DNA of 53,109 nt from a bacterium. Its GTDB lineage: Bacteria; Elusimicrobiota; Elusimicrobia; UBA1565; UBA9628. The stretch's first letter is position 1. Every line of letters begins with the position of its first letter. Below, one piece after another: positions 15,859 to 23,737 of the stretch. Below the pieces are notes generated by a model. It had not been told where the DNA came from. It was given only the letters and a program-made list of their open reading frames with translations, and ran no database searches. The stretch is taken from the NCBI GenBank assembly GCA_021782205.1, contig JAJXVH010000015.1, positions 1-53,109 of the forward strand, given 5' to 3'. Both the position numbers and the translations under genes were made by a program.

Positions 15859-17274
15859 ATGAGCCTAACTCGTCATAACGCCGCCCGGGGCGCGTTTGTC
15901 GCCGCCGCCCTGGCCGCAGCGTGGATCGCGCCGCCCGCGGTCAGCCGCCTCATGCACCGCTGTCCCGTCCGGCCCGACGGCGTCGATCAAGCCGAGGCCC
16001 TGCCGTCCTTCGCCCGCAAGTACAAGATGTCCTGCAATCAGTGCCACTCCGGCTACCCGGTGCTCAACGCCTACGGCCGCCAGTTCAAGATGAACGGCTT
16101 CGTGCGCGACCGCTCCGGCGACGAGGGCGTGCTCAAGAGCCAGGACGGCAGCCTGTGGACCGAGGCGATGACGCCGTGGGCGGTGATCGTGCGCTCGCGC
16201 CCCATCGATAACGGCCGCGGCAACATGTCCAGCCAGGGCGCGCAGATGGGCGGGACGTCCGCGCCGAACCCGAACGGCTTCCAGATGCAGCCGCTCAATG
16301 ACGTCGACGCCTTCATCGCCGGCGGAGACGTGGCGCGCCACATCTCCTACCTGGGCGAGGTGGACGCCAATCAGTCCAACGGGTTCACCCCCGGCATGGG
16401 CGACATCCGCCTGGGCTGGCACCCGGTCACCTGGATGAACGTGATCATGGCGCGGCGAAACTTCTTCGCCGACGACCCTTATCAGACCATCGCCTCCAAC
16501 GAGTCGCCGACCATCTCCAACCGCGCGACCGACCTGCTGATGCAGGGCCAAAACTCGCTCAGCGACAACACGATGCTGACCATGCAGCAGCTCATCGGCG
16601 TCAACGGCCAGGTCCCGCTGAAGGGAGACTCGTTCCTCTACTACGCCGCGGGCGCCTCCAAGGACAGCGACCACGGCGTGCAGGGAAGCGACCCGACCAA
16701 CGGCAACATCCGCCTGGCGCTCGACAACGGCAACGGCATCATGATCGGAACCTTCGGATCCTATGGATCGGAGCGTACGACCAACGCCGGCGGCTTGGCC
16801 GACAGCAACTTGGTCAGCGGAATTCCCGCCGTGGGCAACGGCACGGAACTCGTGCAGTTCCAGCGCGGCGGCTTCGACGCGTTGTGGGAGTACAACGGCT
16901 TCGCCGCGCGCGGGGCCTTCCTGTACAGCCACGACTACGACAGCGTCTACCAGCTCAACGACACCAACAAGGCGGCGTACGCCGAGCTTGCCTACTACTA
17001 TAAGCGCGGCAACTCGTCCACGCCGTTCCTGGTGCCGCTGGTGCGCGAGAACTGGCTGACGACCTACAACGGCACTCAGCAGTTCAACTACGTGACGGCC
17101 CAGTTGGCGCACTACTTCGCGCCCAACCTCAAGGGCTTCATCGAGTACTCGGTGGACACAAAGCGCGACTACCAGAATAGCAATGTGCTCTACCAGCCGA
17201 CGCTGGCCGCCAACGGAGCGACGCTCGCGCCGCTGGGCGACCGCGTGTCGGTGCAGTTCGAAGTCGGCTTCTAA
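15859..17274 (+). CDS. Cyc2-like fused monoheme cytochrome-porin of the outer membrane
   Basis: 471 residues from the ATG behind AAAAGGAG. A hydrophobic export signal (FVAAALAAAWIAPPA) is followed by EALPSFARKYKMSCNQCHSG, with one CXXCH heme site at residues 59-63, then YPVLNAYGRQFKMNGF. The remaining roughly 390 residues are rich in alternating polar/aromatic strands and Gly/Asn turns, and end in VQFEVGF with the terminal Phe typical of outer-membrane barrels. This order matches Cyc2, the fused cytochrome-porin of iron oxidisers, where the heme plug passes electrons across the outer membrane. Direction of flow and substrate are unknown. A terminator-like hairpin follows at 17293-17325. Confidence 0.75.
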   Translation: MSLTRHNAARGAFVAAALAAAWIAPPAVSRLMHRCPVRPDGVDQAEALPSFARKYKMSCNQCHSGYPVLNAYGRQFKMNGFVRDRSGDEGVLKSQDGSLWTEAMTPWAVIVRSRPIDNGRGNMSSQGAQMGGTSAPNPNGFQMQPLNDVDAFIAGGDVARHISYLGEVDANQSNGFTPGMGDIRLGWHPVTWMNVIMARRNFFADDPYQTIASNESPTISNRATDLLMQGQNSLSDNTMLTMQQLIGVNGQVPLKGDSFLYYAAGASKDSDHGVQGSDPTNGNIRLALDNGNGIMIGTFGSYGSERTTNAGGLADSNLVSGIPAVGNGTELVQFQRGGFDALWEYNGFAARGAFLYSHDYDSVYQLNDTNKAAYAELAYYYKRGNSSTPFLVPLVRENWLTTYNGTQQFNYVTAQLAHYFAPNLKGFIEYSVDTKRDYQNSNVLYQPTLAANGATLAPLGDRVSVQFEVGF

Positions 17275-17292
17275 CTCGTCGTCCGTTCGTCA

Positions 17293-17325
17293 GACGGCCG
17301 GGCGCGTCGTCGGCGCCCGGCCGTC
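17293..17325. terminator. GC-rich hairpin after the Cyc2-like gene
   Basis: Perfect 13-bp arms at 17293-17305 and 17313-17325 enclose the 7-base loop GTCGTCG, 18 bases after the stop codon. There is no T run, so it may act as a pause site or an mRNA-stabilising stem rather than a classical intrinsic terminator. Confidence 0.65.
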
Positions 17326-17365
17326 GTGCGTACCGTGGACCCGATCCACGAGCCTCCAGGACCAC

Positions 17366-17394
17366 TTGCAAGGTCCGTCCGTCCAGGCTACGCT
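17366..17394 (+). promoter_or_regulatory. Sigma-70-type promoter for the zinc-ribbon gene, leaderless
   Basis: TTGCAA at 17366-17371, a 17-base spacer and TACGCT at 17389-17394. Seven bases later comes the ATG at 17402, so the transcript would start about one base before it. Confidence 0.6.
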
Positions 17395-17401
17395 AAGTCG
17401 T

Positions 17402-17896
17402 ATGGCCTACGAACCGATGGTCGGCCTCGCGGCCCTCGCCGCTCTGTTGGCCGCCGCCTGCACGGCGCTTGCCCGGCAGACGTCACGGCTTCGGCACGAA
17501 GTCGAGGCGCTGGGGCGCGCGCTGATCGCGGAGAAGAACCGTCCGCCTCCGGAGCCGCCGCCCCGGCTTTATCAATCCCGCCAAACCGCATTCGCACTGC
17601 TGTGGTTCCCTGAACTCGTCGTGGACGAGAAAAGGAAAATGATCATCTCGGTCGCAGCCGGAGTGCCGCATTGCGCGAAATGTCTGCGCCCGATGAAGCT
17701 CGCCGGCGGCGTCGTCGACGGCCGATCCGCCGAGGAGTGGATTTGCGCGACCTGCGGCGACCGCCGCGCGAACACCGCGGCCGATTTCACCGTCGCCGAA
17801 GCGATCGCGTCGGAAGCCGTGCGCGAGTTCCTCGCGCTGCACGAGGACTACCGGCCGGGGCCGGGACTTAAGTCGGACCAGCCCAAACCAAGCTGA
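17402..17896 (+). CDS. Membrane-anchored zinc-ribbon protein
   Basis: 164 residues. An N-terminal helix (VGLAALAALLAAACTALA) anchors it, followed by a short coiled segment and a Pro-rich linker. A ribbon of two CxxC knuckles (CAKCLRPMK and CATCG, about 28 residues apart) implies one zinc ion. The C-terminal part is Ala/Glu helical. The frame is open upstream of the ATG at 17402, but that stretch overlaps the end of the Cyc2-like gene in another frame. A promoter fits a leaderless start at this ATG. No function is recognised. It is convergent with the CBS gene, 11 bases apart. Confidence 0.72.
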   Translation: MAYEPMVGLAALAALLAAACTALARQTSRLRHEVEALGRALIAEKNRPPPEPPPRLYQSRQTAFALLWFPELVVDEKRKMIISVAAGVPHCAKCLRPMKLAGGVVDGRSAEEWICATCGDRRANTAADFTVAEAIASEAVREFLALHEDYRPGPGLKSDQPKPS

Positions 17897-17907
17897 GCGG
17901 CCGCGGC

Positions 17908-18369
17908 TCAGCGCGAGCGCAGGAGATCGAGGGCGGAGATCACGCCCAACGCGCACCCGTCGCGCGTCACCAGCACGCGCTGGACGCGGCGGCGCAACAT
18001 GTGCCGCTCGACTTCCTCGAGCGACATGTCCTCGGGGACCAGAACGAGGAGGCGCGACATGAGCTGGCCGACGCGCGCGGCCGGACGCGTCTGCCCCGGG
18101 TCGCGGTCCGGCTCGGCGTAGAAGTCCGCGGCGCGTTGGGAACGCTCGCGCAGATAGGCGGCCAGGTCCGCCTGCGACAACACGCCGGTTAGTCGCCCTT
18201 CGGTGTCCACGACCGGAGCGCCCGCCTGCCCGCCGTCGAACAGGCTTTTGGCCGCGGTCCAAGCGTCATCGGACTCGCGCAGGACGAGCGCCAGCGGGCG
18301 CATCGCGTCACGCGCCGTGGCCGTCCGTCGCGGCGCGGATTCAGGATTCAGAAAGCACTCCGGACTCAC
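17908..18369 (-). CDS. CBS-domain pair protein
   Basis: 153 residues made almost entirely of two CBS motifs, about 20-75 and 95-150 (AGAPVVDTEGRLTGVLSQADL and QRVLVTRDGCALGVISALDLL). CBS pairs form a Bateman module that binds adenine nucleotides and reports energy state. Stand-alone pairs occur in hypoxia and dormancy gene sets beside Usps. The GTG start at 18369 lies 29 bases inside the end of the sigma-54 gene, so the two are co-transcribed. An ATG at 18303 is possible but would cut into the first CBS motif. Confidence 0.85.
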   Translation of the reverse strand: MSPECFLNPESAPRRTATARDAMRPLALVLRESDDAWTAAKSLFDGGQAGAPVVDTEGRLTGVLSQADLAAYLRERSQRAADFYAEPDRDPGQTRPAARVGQLMSRLLVLVPEDMSLEEVERHMLRRRVQRVLVTRDGCALGVISALDLLRSR

Positions 18370-19423
18370 GCGTCAACGCATGCCGCACCGCGTTGACCGT
18401 GCGTCGCGAGATGTCGATGCCGCGCTCCACTTTAAAGCGCCGCGCGAAATCCGCGTCGGTATTGTCGGGATTTTCTCGCAGCCAGCCAGAAAGAAGCTCC
18501 TTGAGAACCCGGCGCTGCCCCGGCACGAAAGAAATCATCGGGACTTCCGGCCCCCAAGGCAGACGCAGCGTACGTCGCGCCAGCGCGCGGCTGACGGTGC
18601 TCGGCGCCAGGTCCAGGCGGCGAGCCAGAAGGCGAAGACTGACCGGGCGTAGGTCGGCATAATCGCGGCTACGCAGAAAATCAGACTGGATCGCCGAAAA
18701 CGACTCAAGAATCCGGAATATCGTGCTCTGGCGAAGGTTCAGTGTTTCCAAACGCTTGAGCAGATGGCGCAACCGCCGCCGCTCCGGCCCGGTCAGGTTG
18801 CCGGAGGATTTCCAAGATTCGATGTCATCGTAACGGACTTGGTAGAGTCCGCGCGCCCAATACGGCGAGGCGAACTCGAAGACAATCTTATCGTCCTCAA
18901 GAGCAAGCCGCGCCAGGCACGCCGCGCCGGGCTGAGTCGGAGCGACGCGCGGGGCGCCGGCGAATTCAGCTTGAGCGCCGATCTCCAAAAGCAGATCGTT
19001 GACGCGCGCGACCTCGCTTTCGCTGAGACCCGTGCGCTGAGCAATCTCGGGCAAAGTCGCGGGCTCGTCGCCGTGCAAGAAGTAGCGCTCGAAGGAAGCG
19101 CGACCCATGCGGCGAATCAGGGGCAAGACGTCGCGGCGCGCGTCAAGACTGCCTTCCACGTCCACGCGCTGGCTGGCGCCGATGCGCGATTCGTCGACGC
19201 CGTAAAAGCTCGACGACAGCCGGCCGCCGGGCCAGCGCCGCCGCCGGATGGCCGACGGCAGTCCATCAGCGCCATAGTGAAGGCGCCGAAACAACGGATC
19301 TTTTTCGACGCGTTCGATCTCGCGCGCGAATTCGCGCTCCGGCATCTCGATCCAGTCCGCCATGCGTAGGCGTCCCAAAACCGCCAGCTTCTGCTGTGCG
19401 CGAACGCCCATTTCTTGTCGCAT
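18341..19423 (-). CDS. rpoN: Compact sigma-54 (RpoN) RNA polymerase factor
   Basis: 360 residues against roughly 480 in E. coli. Region I is recognisable at about 10-48 (QQKLAVLGRLRMADWIEMPE to KDPLFRRL), where the Gln/Leu-rich activator-binding helix normally lies. The acidic region II is essentially absent. The core-binding part follows (TLPEIAQRTGLSESEVARVNDLL), then the -12 recognition helix-turn-helix (LRLLARRLDLAPSTVSRAL). The RpoN box near the C-terminus is SRRTVNAVRHAL, against the consensus ARRTVAKYR. Substitutions in the box and the short length make it a divergent member that may read a slightly altered -24 element. It is divergent from the kinase/activator pair and has a sigma-54-type element at 19487-19500. 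Confidence 0.85.
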   Translation of the reverse strand: MRQEMGVRAQQKLAVLGRLRMADWIEMPEREFAREIERVEKDPLFRRLHYGADGLPSAIRRRRWPGGRLSSSFYGVDESRIGASQRVDVEGSLDARRDVLPLIRRMGRASFERYFLHGDEPATLPEIAQRTGLSESEVARVNDLLLEIGAQAEFAGAPRVAPTQPGAACLARLALEDDKIVFEFASPYWARGLYQVRYDDIESWKSSGNLTGPERRRLRHLLKRLETLNLRQSTIFRILESFSAIQSDFLRSRDYADLRPVSLRLLARRLDLAPSTVSRALARRTLRLPWGPEVPMISFVPGQRRVLKELLSGWLRENPDNTDADFARRFKVERGIDISRRTVNAVRHALTRESGVLSES

Positions 19424-19430
19424 TTTATTC

Positions 19431-19459
19431 TTGGTCTTGCTTTCCCGAAGCGCTACAAT
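19431..19459 (+). promoter_or_regulatory. Sigma-70-type promoter for the kinase/activator operon
   Basis: TTGGTC at 19431-19436, a 17-base spacer and TACAAT at 19454-19459. Expected start near 19466, 29 bases before the ATG at 19495. This suggests the sensing pair is made by the housekeeping polymerase. Confidence 0.6.
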
Positions 19460-19486
19460 AATCCTGCGAACCCCACCCTTATCCTA

Positions 19487-19500
19487 GCAACGTTATGACC
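19487..19500 (-). promoter_or_regulatory. Sigma-54-type promoter for the sigma-54 gene
   Basis: The minus strand reads GGTCATAACGTTGC, GG at 19500-19499 and GC at 19488-19487. Expected start near 19475, about 50 bases before the rpoN ATG at 19423. It overlaps the start codon of the divergent kinase gene, so polymerase bound here could also affect kinase expression. Confidence 0.55.
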
Positions 19501-20583
19501 ACCACAGCGACAAGCTCTTCTCCGCAGGATGAGCATGCCCTAGCCCTGACTCTCTACCAGGCATTCCTTCGCTCCAACGATGTCATGTTCTACTGCGACC
19601 GCGACGGCGTCATCCGCGACGTCAATGAAGCCTTCGTGCGTCACTATGGCTGGTCGCGCGAAGAAGCGATCGGGCAGAACCCCCGCCTGATCCGATCCCA
19701 ACGCACCACCGATGAGACGTACAAAGAAATGTGGGGCCGCATCCTCGATCCAAATGCTGGCTTCTGGCGCGGCGAGTTGGTCAACCGCGCGCGCGACGGC
19801 CGCGAAGTACCGATCGTCTTGACGATCACGGCCGTGCGCGACGAGCGCGGCGAGATCGTCGGCTACATCTCCAACGGCGTCGAGGTCGGCGAGTTGCGCC
19901 ACCTCCAGGAGCGCGTCGCGCAGGCGGAAGCGCTTGCGCAGCTCGGACAGATGGCGGCGGTCGTCGCTCACGAAATCCGCAATCCGCTCGGCTCGATTAC
20001 CTTGGCCGCGCGCCAGCTCGCCAACAAGAACCTGCCGCGCGAAGACCGCGCACTCGTGCTCCAGATCCTGCGCGATGAAGGCCGCCGTCTCAATGAGACG
20101 CTGACGAACTTCCTGGCCTACGCCCGCCCCCGCGGACTGCGTCTGGAGCGCGCCGATCTCAACGTTCTGGTCGGCGACGTCGCCCGCGTCGTAGCCGAAG
20201 GGCAGCCGGACGTGCACATCGAAACCGCGCTCGACGCGGGGCTTGCGCCGTTCCAACTCGATTCCGACCAGGTCCGCCAAATCGTCTGGAACCTGGCGCT
20301 CAACGCCGCCCAGGCGGTCGCCGGCCAAGGCCGTGTTCGCCTCTCGACAGGACGCCGCGAGGGCTTCGCCCTCTTGCGCGTCGAAGACGACGGCCCGGGC
20401 ATCGCTGAATCGGCTCGGGAAGAATTGTTCCAACCGTTCAAAACCACGAAGTCGCAAGGCACCGGCCTGGGCCTGGCGATCGCCGACCGTATCGCCCGCG
20501 CGCATGGCGGACGCATCGAGGTCGCTACGTCCGACATGGGCGGCGCCACGTTCGTGCTCCTGTTGCCGACGGCCCAGGCCTGA
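19495..20583 (+). CDS. NtrB-type PAS sensor histidine kinase
   Basis: 362 residues, without membrane segments. A PAS domain spans about 22-145 (DVMFYCDRDGVIRDVNEAFVRHYG), followed by a dimerisation helix with phosphoacceptor H159 in VVAHEIRNPLGS. The ATPase domain shows NLALNAAQAV, DDGPGI and GTGLGLAIADRI. Two bases separate it from the activator gene, so they form a classical NtrB-NtrC-type pair. The PAS domain lacks an obvious Cys or His signature, so ligand and cofactor cannot be told. The pair lies divergent to the sigma-54 gene and very likely controls the sigma-54-type promoters around it. Confidence 0.92.
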   Translation: MTTTATSSSPQDEHALALTLYQAFLRSNDVMFYCDRDGVIRDVNEAFVRHYGWSREEAIGQNPRLIRSQRTTDETYKEMWGRILDPNAGFWRGELVNRARDGREVPIVLTITAVRDERGEIVGYISNGVEVGELRHLQERVAQAEALAQLGQMAAVVAHEIRNPLGSITLAARQLANKNLPREDRALVLQILRDEGRRLNETLTNFLAYARPRGLRLERADLNVLVGDVARVVAEGQPDVHIETALDAGLAPFQLDSDQVRQIVWNLALNAAQAVAGQGRVRLSTGRREGFALLRVEDDGPGIAESAREELFQPFKTTKSQGTGLGLAIADRIARAHGGRIEVATSDMGGATFVLLLPTAQA

Positions 20584-20585
20584 TT

Positions 20586-21800
20586 ATGGATGAAAAAAAG
20601 ATACTTCTCGTCGAGGATGACGGCGCTCAGTCGGCTCTCCTGGCGCTGGAGCTTAAGCGCCTTGGCTTCCGCGTCGAAACGGCGCGAGAAGCGCCGGCCG
20701 CTTGTGCGCGCGTCGAAAAGGAACTCTTCGACGCGGTCGTCACCGATCTGCGCTTGGGTGCCGGAGACGGCCTGACGGTGCTCGCTTCCGTCAAATCCAG
20801 CCAGCCCGAGACCGGCGTGGTGGTGATCACCGGCCACGGCTCCATCGACAACGCCGTGGCCGCGATGAAAGCCGGCGCGTTCGACTACATGACCAAGCCC
20901 GTGGAGCCCGAGGAGCTGGCGCTGACGCTGCGCAAGTCGATCGAACACCGCGACCTGGTCGGAGAGGTGCGCCGCCTGCGCGCCGAAGTTCGCGAACGCC
21001 AGGGTTTCGCGAAGATCATCTCCGCCAGCTCGGCAATGGAGCGCGTGCTGGAGCTTGTCGCGAAGGTGGCGGCGACCGATGCGACCGTTCTGGTGACCGG
21101 AGAATCCGGAACCGGCAAGGAACTGGTCGCTCGCGCCATCCACGAGAACTCTCCGCGCCGCGACGGCTCTTTCGTGGCCATCAACTGCGGCGCACTGCCC
21201 GAGGGCTTGCTCGAAAGCGAGCTATTCGGGCACGTCAAGGGATCCTTCACCGGCGCCGACCGCAACAAGCGCGGGCTCTTCGAGGAAGCCTCCGGCGGCA
21301 CCTTGTTTCTCGATGAAATCACCGAGACGACGCCCGGACTGCAGGTCAAGCTCCTGCGCGCGCTCCAGGAAGGCGAGATCCGCCGCGTTGGCGACAATCA
21401 CCCGGTGAAAATTTCCGCGCGCGTGGTCGCCGCGTCCAACCGCGACCTGCTGAAGCTGGTCGCCGAGGGCAAGTTCCGCGACGATCTCTACTACCGGTTG
21501 AAAGTGTTCCCGATCGCGATCCCCCCGCTGCGCGAGCGCCCCGAAGATGTCCCCCTCCTAGCCGAGTCGTTCCTGAAACGCGCACGCGTGCGCACGGGCT
21601 CCAGCGCGTCGCGCTTCTCCCCCGCGGCGATCAAGGCCCTGGGGGCCTACGCCTGGCCGGGAAATGTCCGCGAGCTGGAGCACGCCGTCGAGCGCTCGCT
21701 GATCATGGCCTCGGGCCCCCTCGTCCAGCTTTCCGACCTGCCACCCGAGATCGCCGCCCCCTCCACGCCCGCGCGTAAAAAGAAATCCAAGACAGCGTAG
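20586..21800 (+). CDS. NtrC-type sigma-54 activator lacking a DNA-binding domain
   Basis: 404 residues. The receiver domain (1-120) keeps phospho-acceptor D54 in VVTDLRLG and the Lys in TKPVEPEE. The AAA+ domain (about 140-375) has Walker A GESGTGKE, Walker B GGTLFLDE and the sigma-54 contact loop as GSFTGA at 219-224 (consensus GAFTGA). After the last AAA+ helix the protein ends in a short Ser/Lys tail (STPARKKKSKTA). The Fis-type helix-turn-helix found in NtrC is missing. Known activators of this form, such as Helicobacter FlgR and chlamydial CtcC, work from solution without an enhancer. That makes this a likely global switch for all sigma-54 promoters in the cell. Confidence 0.92.
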   Translation: MDEKKILLVEDDGAQSALLALELKRLGFRVETAREAPAACARVEKELFDAVVTDLRLGAGDGLTVLASVKSSQPETGVVVITGHGSIDNAVAAMKAGAFDYMTKPVEPEELALTLRKSIEHRDLVGEVRRLRAEVRERQGFAKIISASSAMERVLELVAKVAATDATVLVTGESGTGKELVARAIHENSPRRDGSFVAINCGALPEGLLESELFGHVKGSFTGADRNKRGLFEEASGGTLFLDEITETTPGLQVKLLRALQEGEIRRVGDNHPVKISARVVAASNRDLLKLVAEGKFRDDLYYRLKVFPIAIPPLRERPEDVPLLAESFLKRARVRTGSSASRFSPAAIKALGAYAWPGNVRELEHAVERSLIMASGPLVQLSDLPPEIAAPSTPARKKKSKTA

Positions 21801-21809
21801 GCTCCACGC

Positions 21810-21823
21810 GGTCGTTTCGTTGC
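21810..21823 (+). promoter_or_regulatory. Sigma-54-type promoter for the radical SAM operon
   Basis: GGTCGTTTCGTTGC, GG at 21810-21811 and GC at 21822-21823. Expected start near 21835, only three bases before the ATG at 21838, so the mRNA would be almost leaderless. Confidence 0.5.
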
Positions 21824-21837
21824 TATGGTAAGTCGTC

Positions 21838-22497
21838 ATGGTCTTTTACGAATTCGAGGGCGGCTTATATCTCAACATTACCAACCGCTGCCCGACGGCC
21901 TGCTCCTTCTGCGTGAAGACGCATTGGGATTGGAGCTTCCGGGGACGCGACCTGCTTCTTTCTCGCGAGCCATCGAGGCAAGAGATACTGGACGGCCTCG
22001 AAACCCGATTAACCACAACGGCGAGCTACCGCGAAGTGGTTTTCTGCGGCTACGGCGAACCGACCCAGCGACTCGACGTGATGCTCGCCGCAGCGAAGCA
22101 CGCTCGTCGCCTGCGGCCGGACATTCCCGTGCGACTCAACTCGGTGGGGCTGGGCCGTCTGATCTGTAAACGAGACATCGTCCCCGACCTGCGCGGCGCG
22201 GTCGACCGAGTCTCCGTCAGCGTGAACACAGCCGATCCCGCGCAGTGGCTGACATTGCACCGGCCGCGGCCCGAGTACCGGGCATCGGGCTTCGCCGCGG
22301 CCTGCATCTTCACCGCGGACTGCGCGGCGTCCGGACTACGCACGCGCGTCACCGCGGTGGACCGTCCGGACGTCGACCTCCCTGCCGTCGCCGTGCTCGC
22401 ACGCTCCCTCGGCGCGGAGTTCGTCGTCCGTCCCCGCCTGGAGGACTCCCCTCCCCCACGCGGCCCAATGCGCCGCAGCGGCCGAAGCGTTGCATAA
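21838..22497 (+). CDS. Radical SAM protein resembling the TatD-associated family
   Basis: 219 residues. The [4Fe-4S]-binding cysteines are C18, C22 and C25 in NITNRCPTACSFCVK. FCGYGEPTQRLD supplies the SAM-binding GE motif. Start, spacing and short length are like the family named for its link with TatD nucleases (TIGR04038), but no tatD gene lies in this window. The reaction is unknown. Ten bases separate it from a second radical SAM gene, so they are probably one operon. The tail is Arg/Pro-rich (PPPRGPMRRSGRSVA) and shows no extra cluster motif. Confidence 0.8.
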   Translation: MVFYEFEGGLYLNITNRCPTACSFCVKTHWDWSFRGRDLLLSREPSRQEILDGLETRLTTTASYREVVFCGYGEPTQRLDVMLAAAKHARRLRPDIPVRLNSVGLGRLICKRDIVPDLRGAVDRVSVSVNTADPAQWLTLHRPRPEYRASGFAAACIFTADCAASGLRTRVTAVDRPDVDLPAVAVLARSLGAEFVVRPRLEDSPPPRGPMRRSGRSVA

Positions 22498-22506
22498 ACA
22501 ACAGGC

Positions 22507-23631
22507 GTGCTTGCTCTAAAAGACACCGCCACCCCGCCGAAGCCGTTCGATTACTCATCAGCGCCGCTGCTCGTCATCTGGGAGACCACGCGCTCGTGCG
22601 CCCTTTCCTGCGCTCATTGCCGAGCCGACGCCGACCTGACTCGCGATCCGCGAGAACTCTCCACCGCGGACGGCTTTCGCCTGATCGACCAGGTCGCGGA
22701 CATGGGCACGCCGATCCTGATTCTTTCCGGCGGCGATCCCCTGGTGCGCGAAGACCTGGAGGATCTGGTGCGTTACGCCAAGAGCCGAAAGCTGCGCGTG
22801 GGTACCATCCCGGCGGCGACGCCGAACCTGACGCGCGAACGGCTGGACTCCCTCAAAGACGCCGGTCTGGACCAAGTCGCCTTCAGTCTCGACGGTGACA
22901 CGGCGCAGTCCCATGACGAATTCCGACGCACCCCCGGCGCGTTTGCGCGGGTGATGCAGGGCGTCGAGTGGAGCCGGGAGCTGGGCTTGCCCATGCAGAT
23001 CAACACCTGCCTCGGCGCGTGGAATATCGGCTCTTTCGAGCGCATCGTCGATCTGGTCTCCTCCATGCCGATCGCATTCTGGGAAGTGTTTTTCCTGATT
23101 CCCGTGGGACGCGGCGCGGCCCTGGGCGGCTTGGAGCCGGAGCAGTTCGAAACCGTTTTCGCGCGCCTGCGGCGGCTCTCGCTGGAAAAGGAATTCGTGG
23201 TTAAGCTGACCGAAGCGCCGCACTTCCGCCGCTATCTAAAGGTACTGGAAGCCGCCGCAGGAAGCGGCGCCGCCGAACGCGTGGAGCGCGCCGTCGCGCG
23301 GCCGGCCAGCGTGCGCTCAGGCCTGCGCCTGCCCGACCGCGCCGTTAACGCCGGAGACGGCTTCATGTTCGTCGATCACCTGGGCGGCGTCTGCCCGTCC
23401 GGTTTCCTGCCGGAAGTCCGCGGCAATGTGCGCGACGGCAGCCTGGCGCGCCTCTACCGCGAGGACCCGTTGTTCACGGGCTTGCGCGACCATGAGCGCC
23501 TGGGCGGCAAATGCGGCGTCTGCGAGTACCGCCAATCCTGCGGCGGCTCGCGCGCGCGCGCCTGGGCGACCACCGGCGACGCCTGGGCCGAAGACGCGTC
23601 CTGCGCCTACGTTCCCGCGACGTCGCGGTGA
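22507..23631 (+). CDS. Radical SAM/SPASM protein (TIGR04053-like, related to heme-modifying enzymes)
   Basis: 374 residues from a GTG. The SAM cluster motif is C31, C35 and C38 (TRSCALSCAHCRADA), followed by LILSGGDPLVREDLEDLV. The C-terminal region has further cysteines for auxiliary clusters (GGVCPSGFLPE, KCGVCEYRQSCGGSRARAW, ASCAYVP), a SPASM-like pattern. The opening PFDYSSAPLLVIWETTRSC is typical of the group that includes NirJ/AhbC/AhbD heme-pathway enzymes and TIGR04053. hemA and a cytochrome c gene lie close by, so a role in heme synthesis or modification is plausible but not proved. Hairpins follow the stop codon. Confidence 0.82.
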   Translation: MLALKDTATPPKPFDYSSAPLLVIWETTRSCALSCAHCRADADLTRDPRELSTADGFRLIDQVADMGTPILILSGGDPLVREDLEDLVRYAKSRKLRVGTIPAATPNLTRERLDSLKDAGLDQVAFSLDGDTAQSHDEFRRTPGAFARVMQGVEWSRELGLPMQINTCLGAWNIGSFERIVDLVSSMPIAFWEVFFLIPVGRGAALGGLEPEQFETVFARLRRLSLEKEFVVKLTEAPHFRRYLKVLEAAAGSGAAERVERAVARPASVRSGLRLPDRAVNAGDGFMFVDHLGGVCPSGFLPEVRGNVRDGSLARLYREDPLFTGLRDHERLGGKCGVCEYRQSCGGSRARAWATTGDAWAEDASCAYVPATSR

Positions 23632-23659
23632 ATCCGCTTCTTCTAACGACCGGCACCGT

Positions 23660-23701
23660 AAAAAAATTCCGCCCGCCGTCGAACCGCGACGGCGGGCGGA
23701 A
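23660..23701 (-). terminator. Intrinsic terminator for the cytochrome c gene
   Basis: Perfect 15-bp arms at 23667-23681 and 23687-23701 around the loop AACCG. Read on the minus strand, the stem is followed by seven T residues (23666-23660). It lies about 40 bases past the cytochrome c stop and could also pause transcripts coming from the radical SAM operon. Confidence 0.85.
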
Positions 23702-23708
23702 AACGATT

Positions 23709-23732
23709 CGGCCGGGCCTTAAGACCCGGCCG
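23709..23732. terminator. Second hairpin between convergent genes
   Basis: Arms 23709-23716 and 23725-23732 (CGGCCGGG and CCCGGCCG) with an 8-base loop. No T run on either side. It lies directly after the cytochrome c stop on the minus strand. Confidence 0.55.
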
Positions 23733-23737
23733 TCCCG

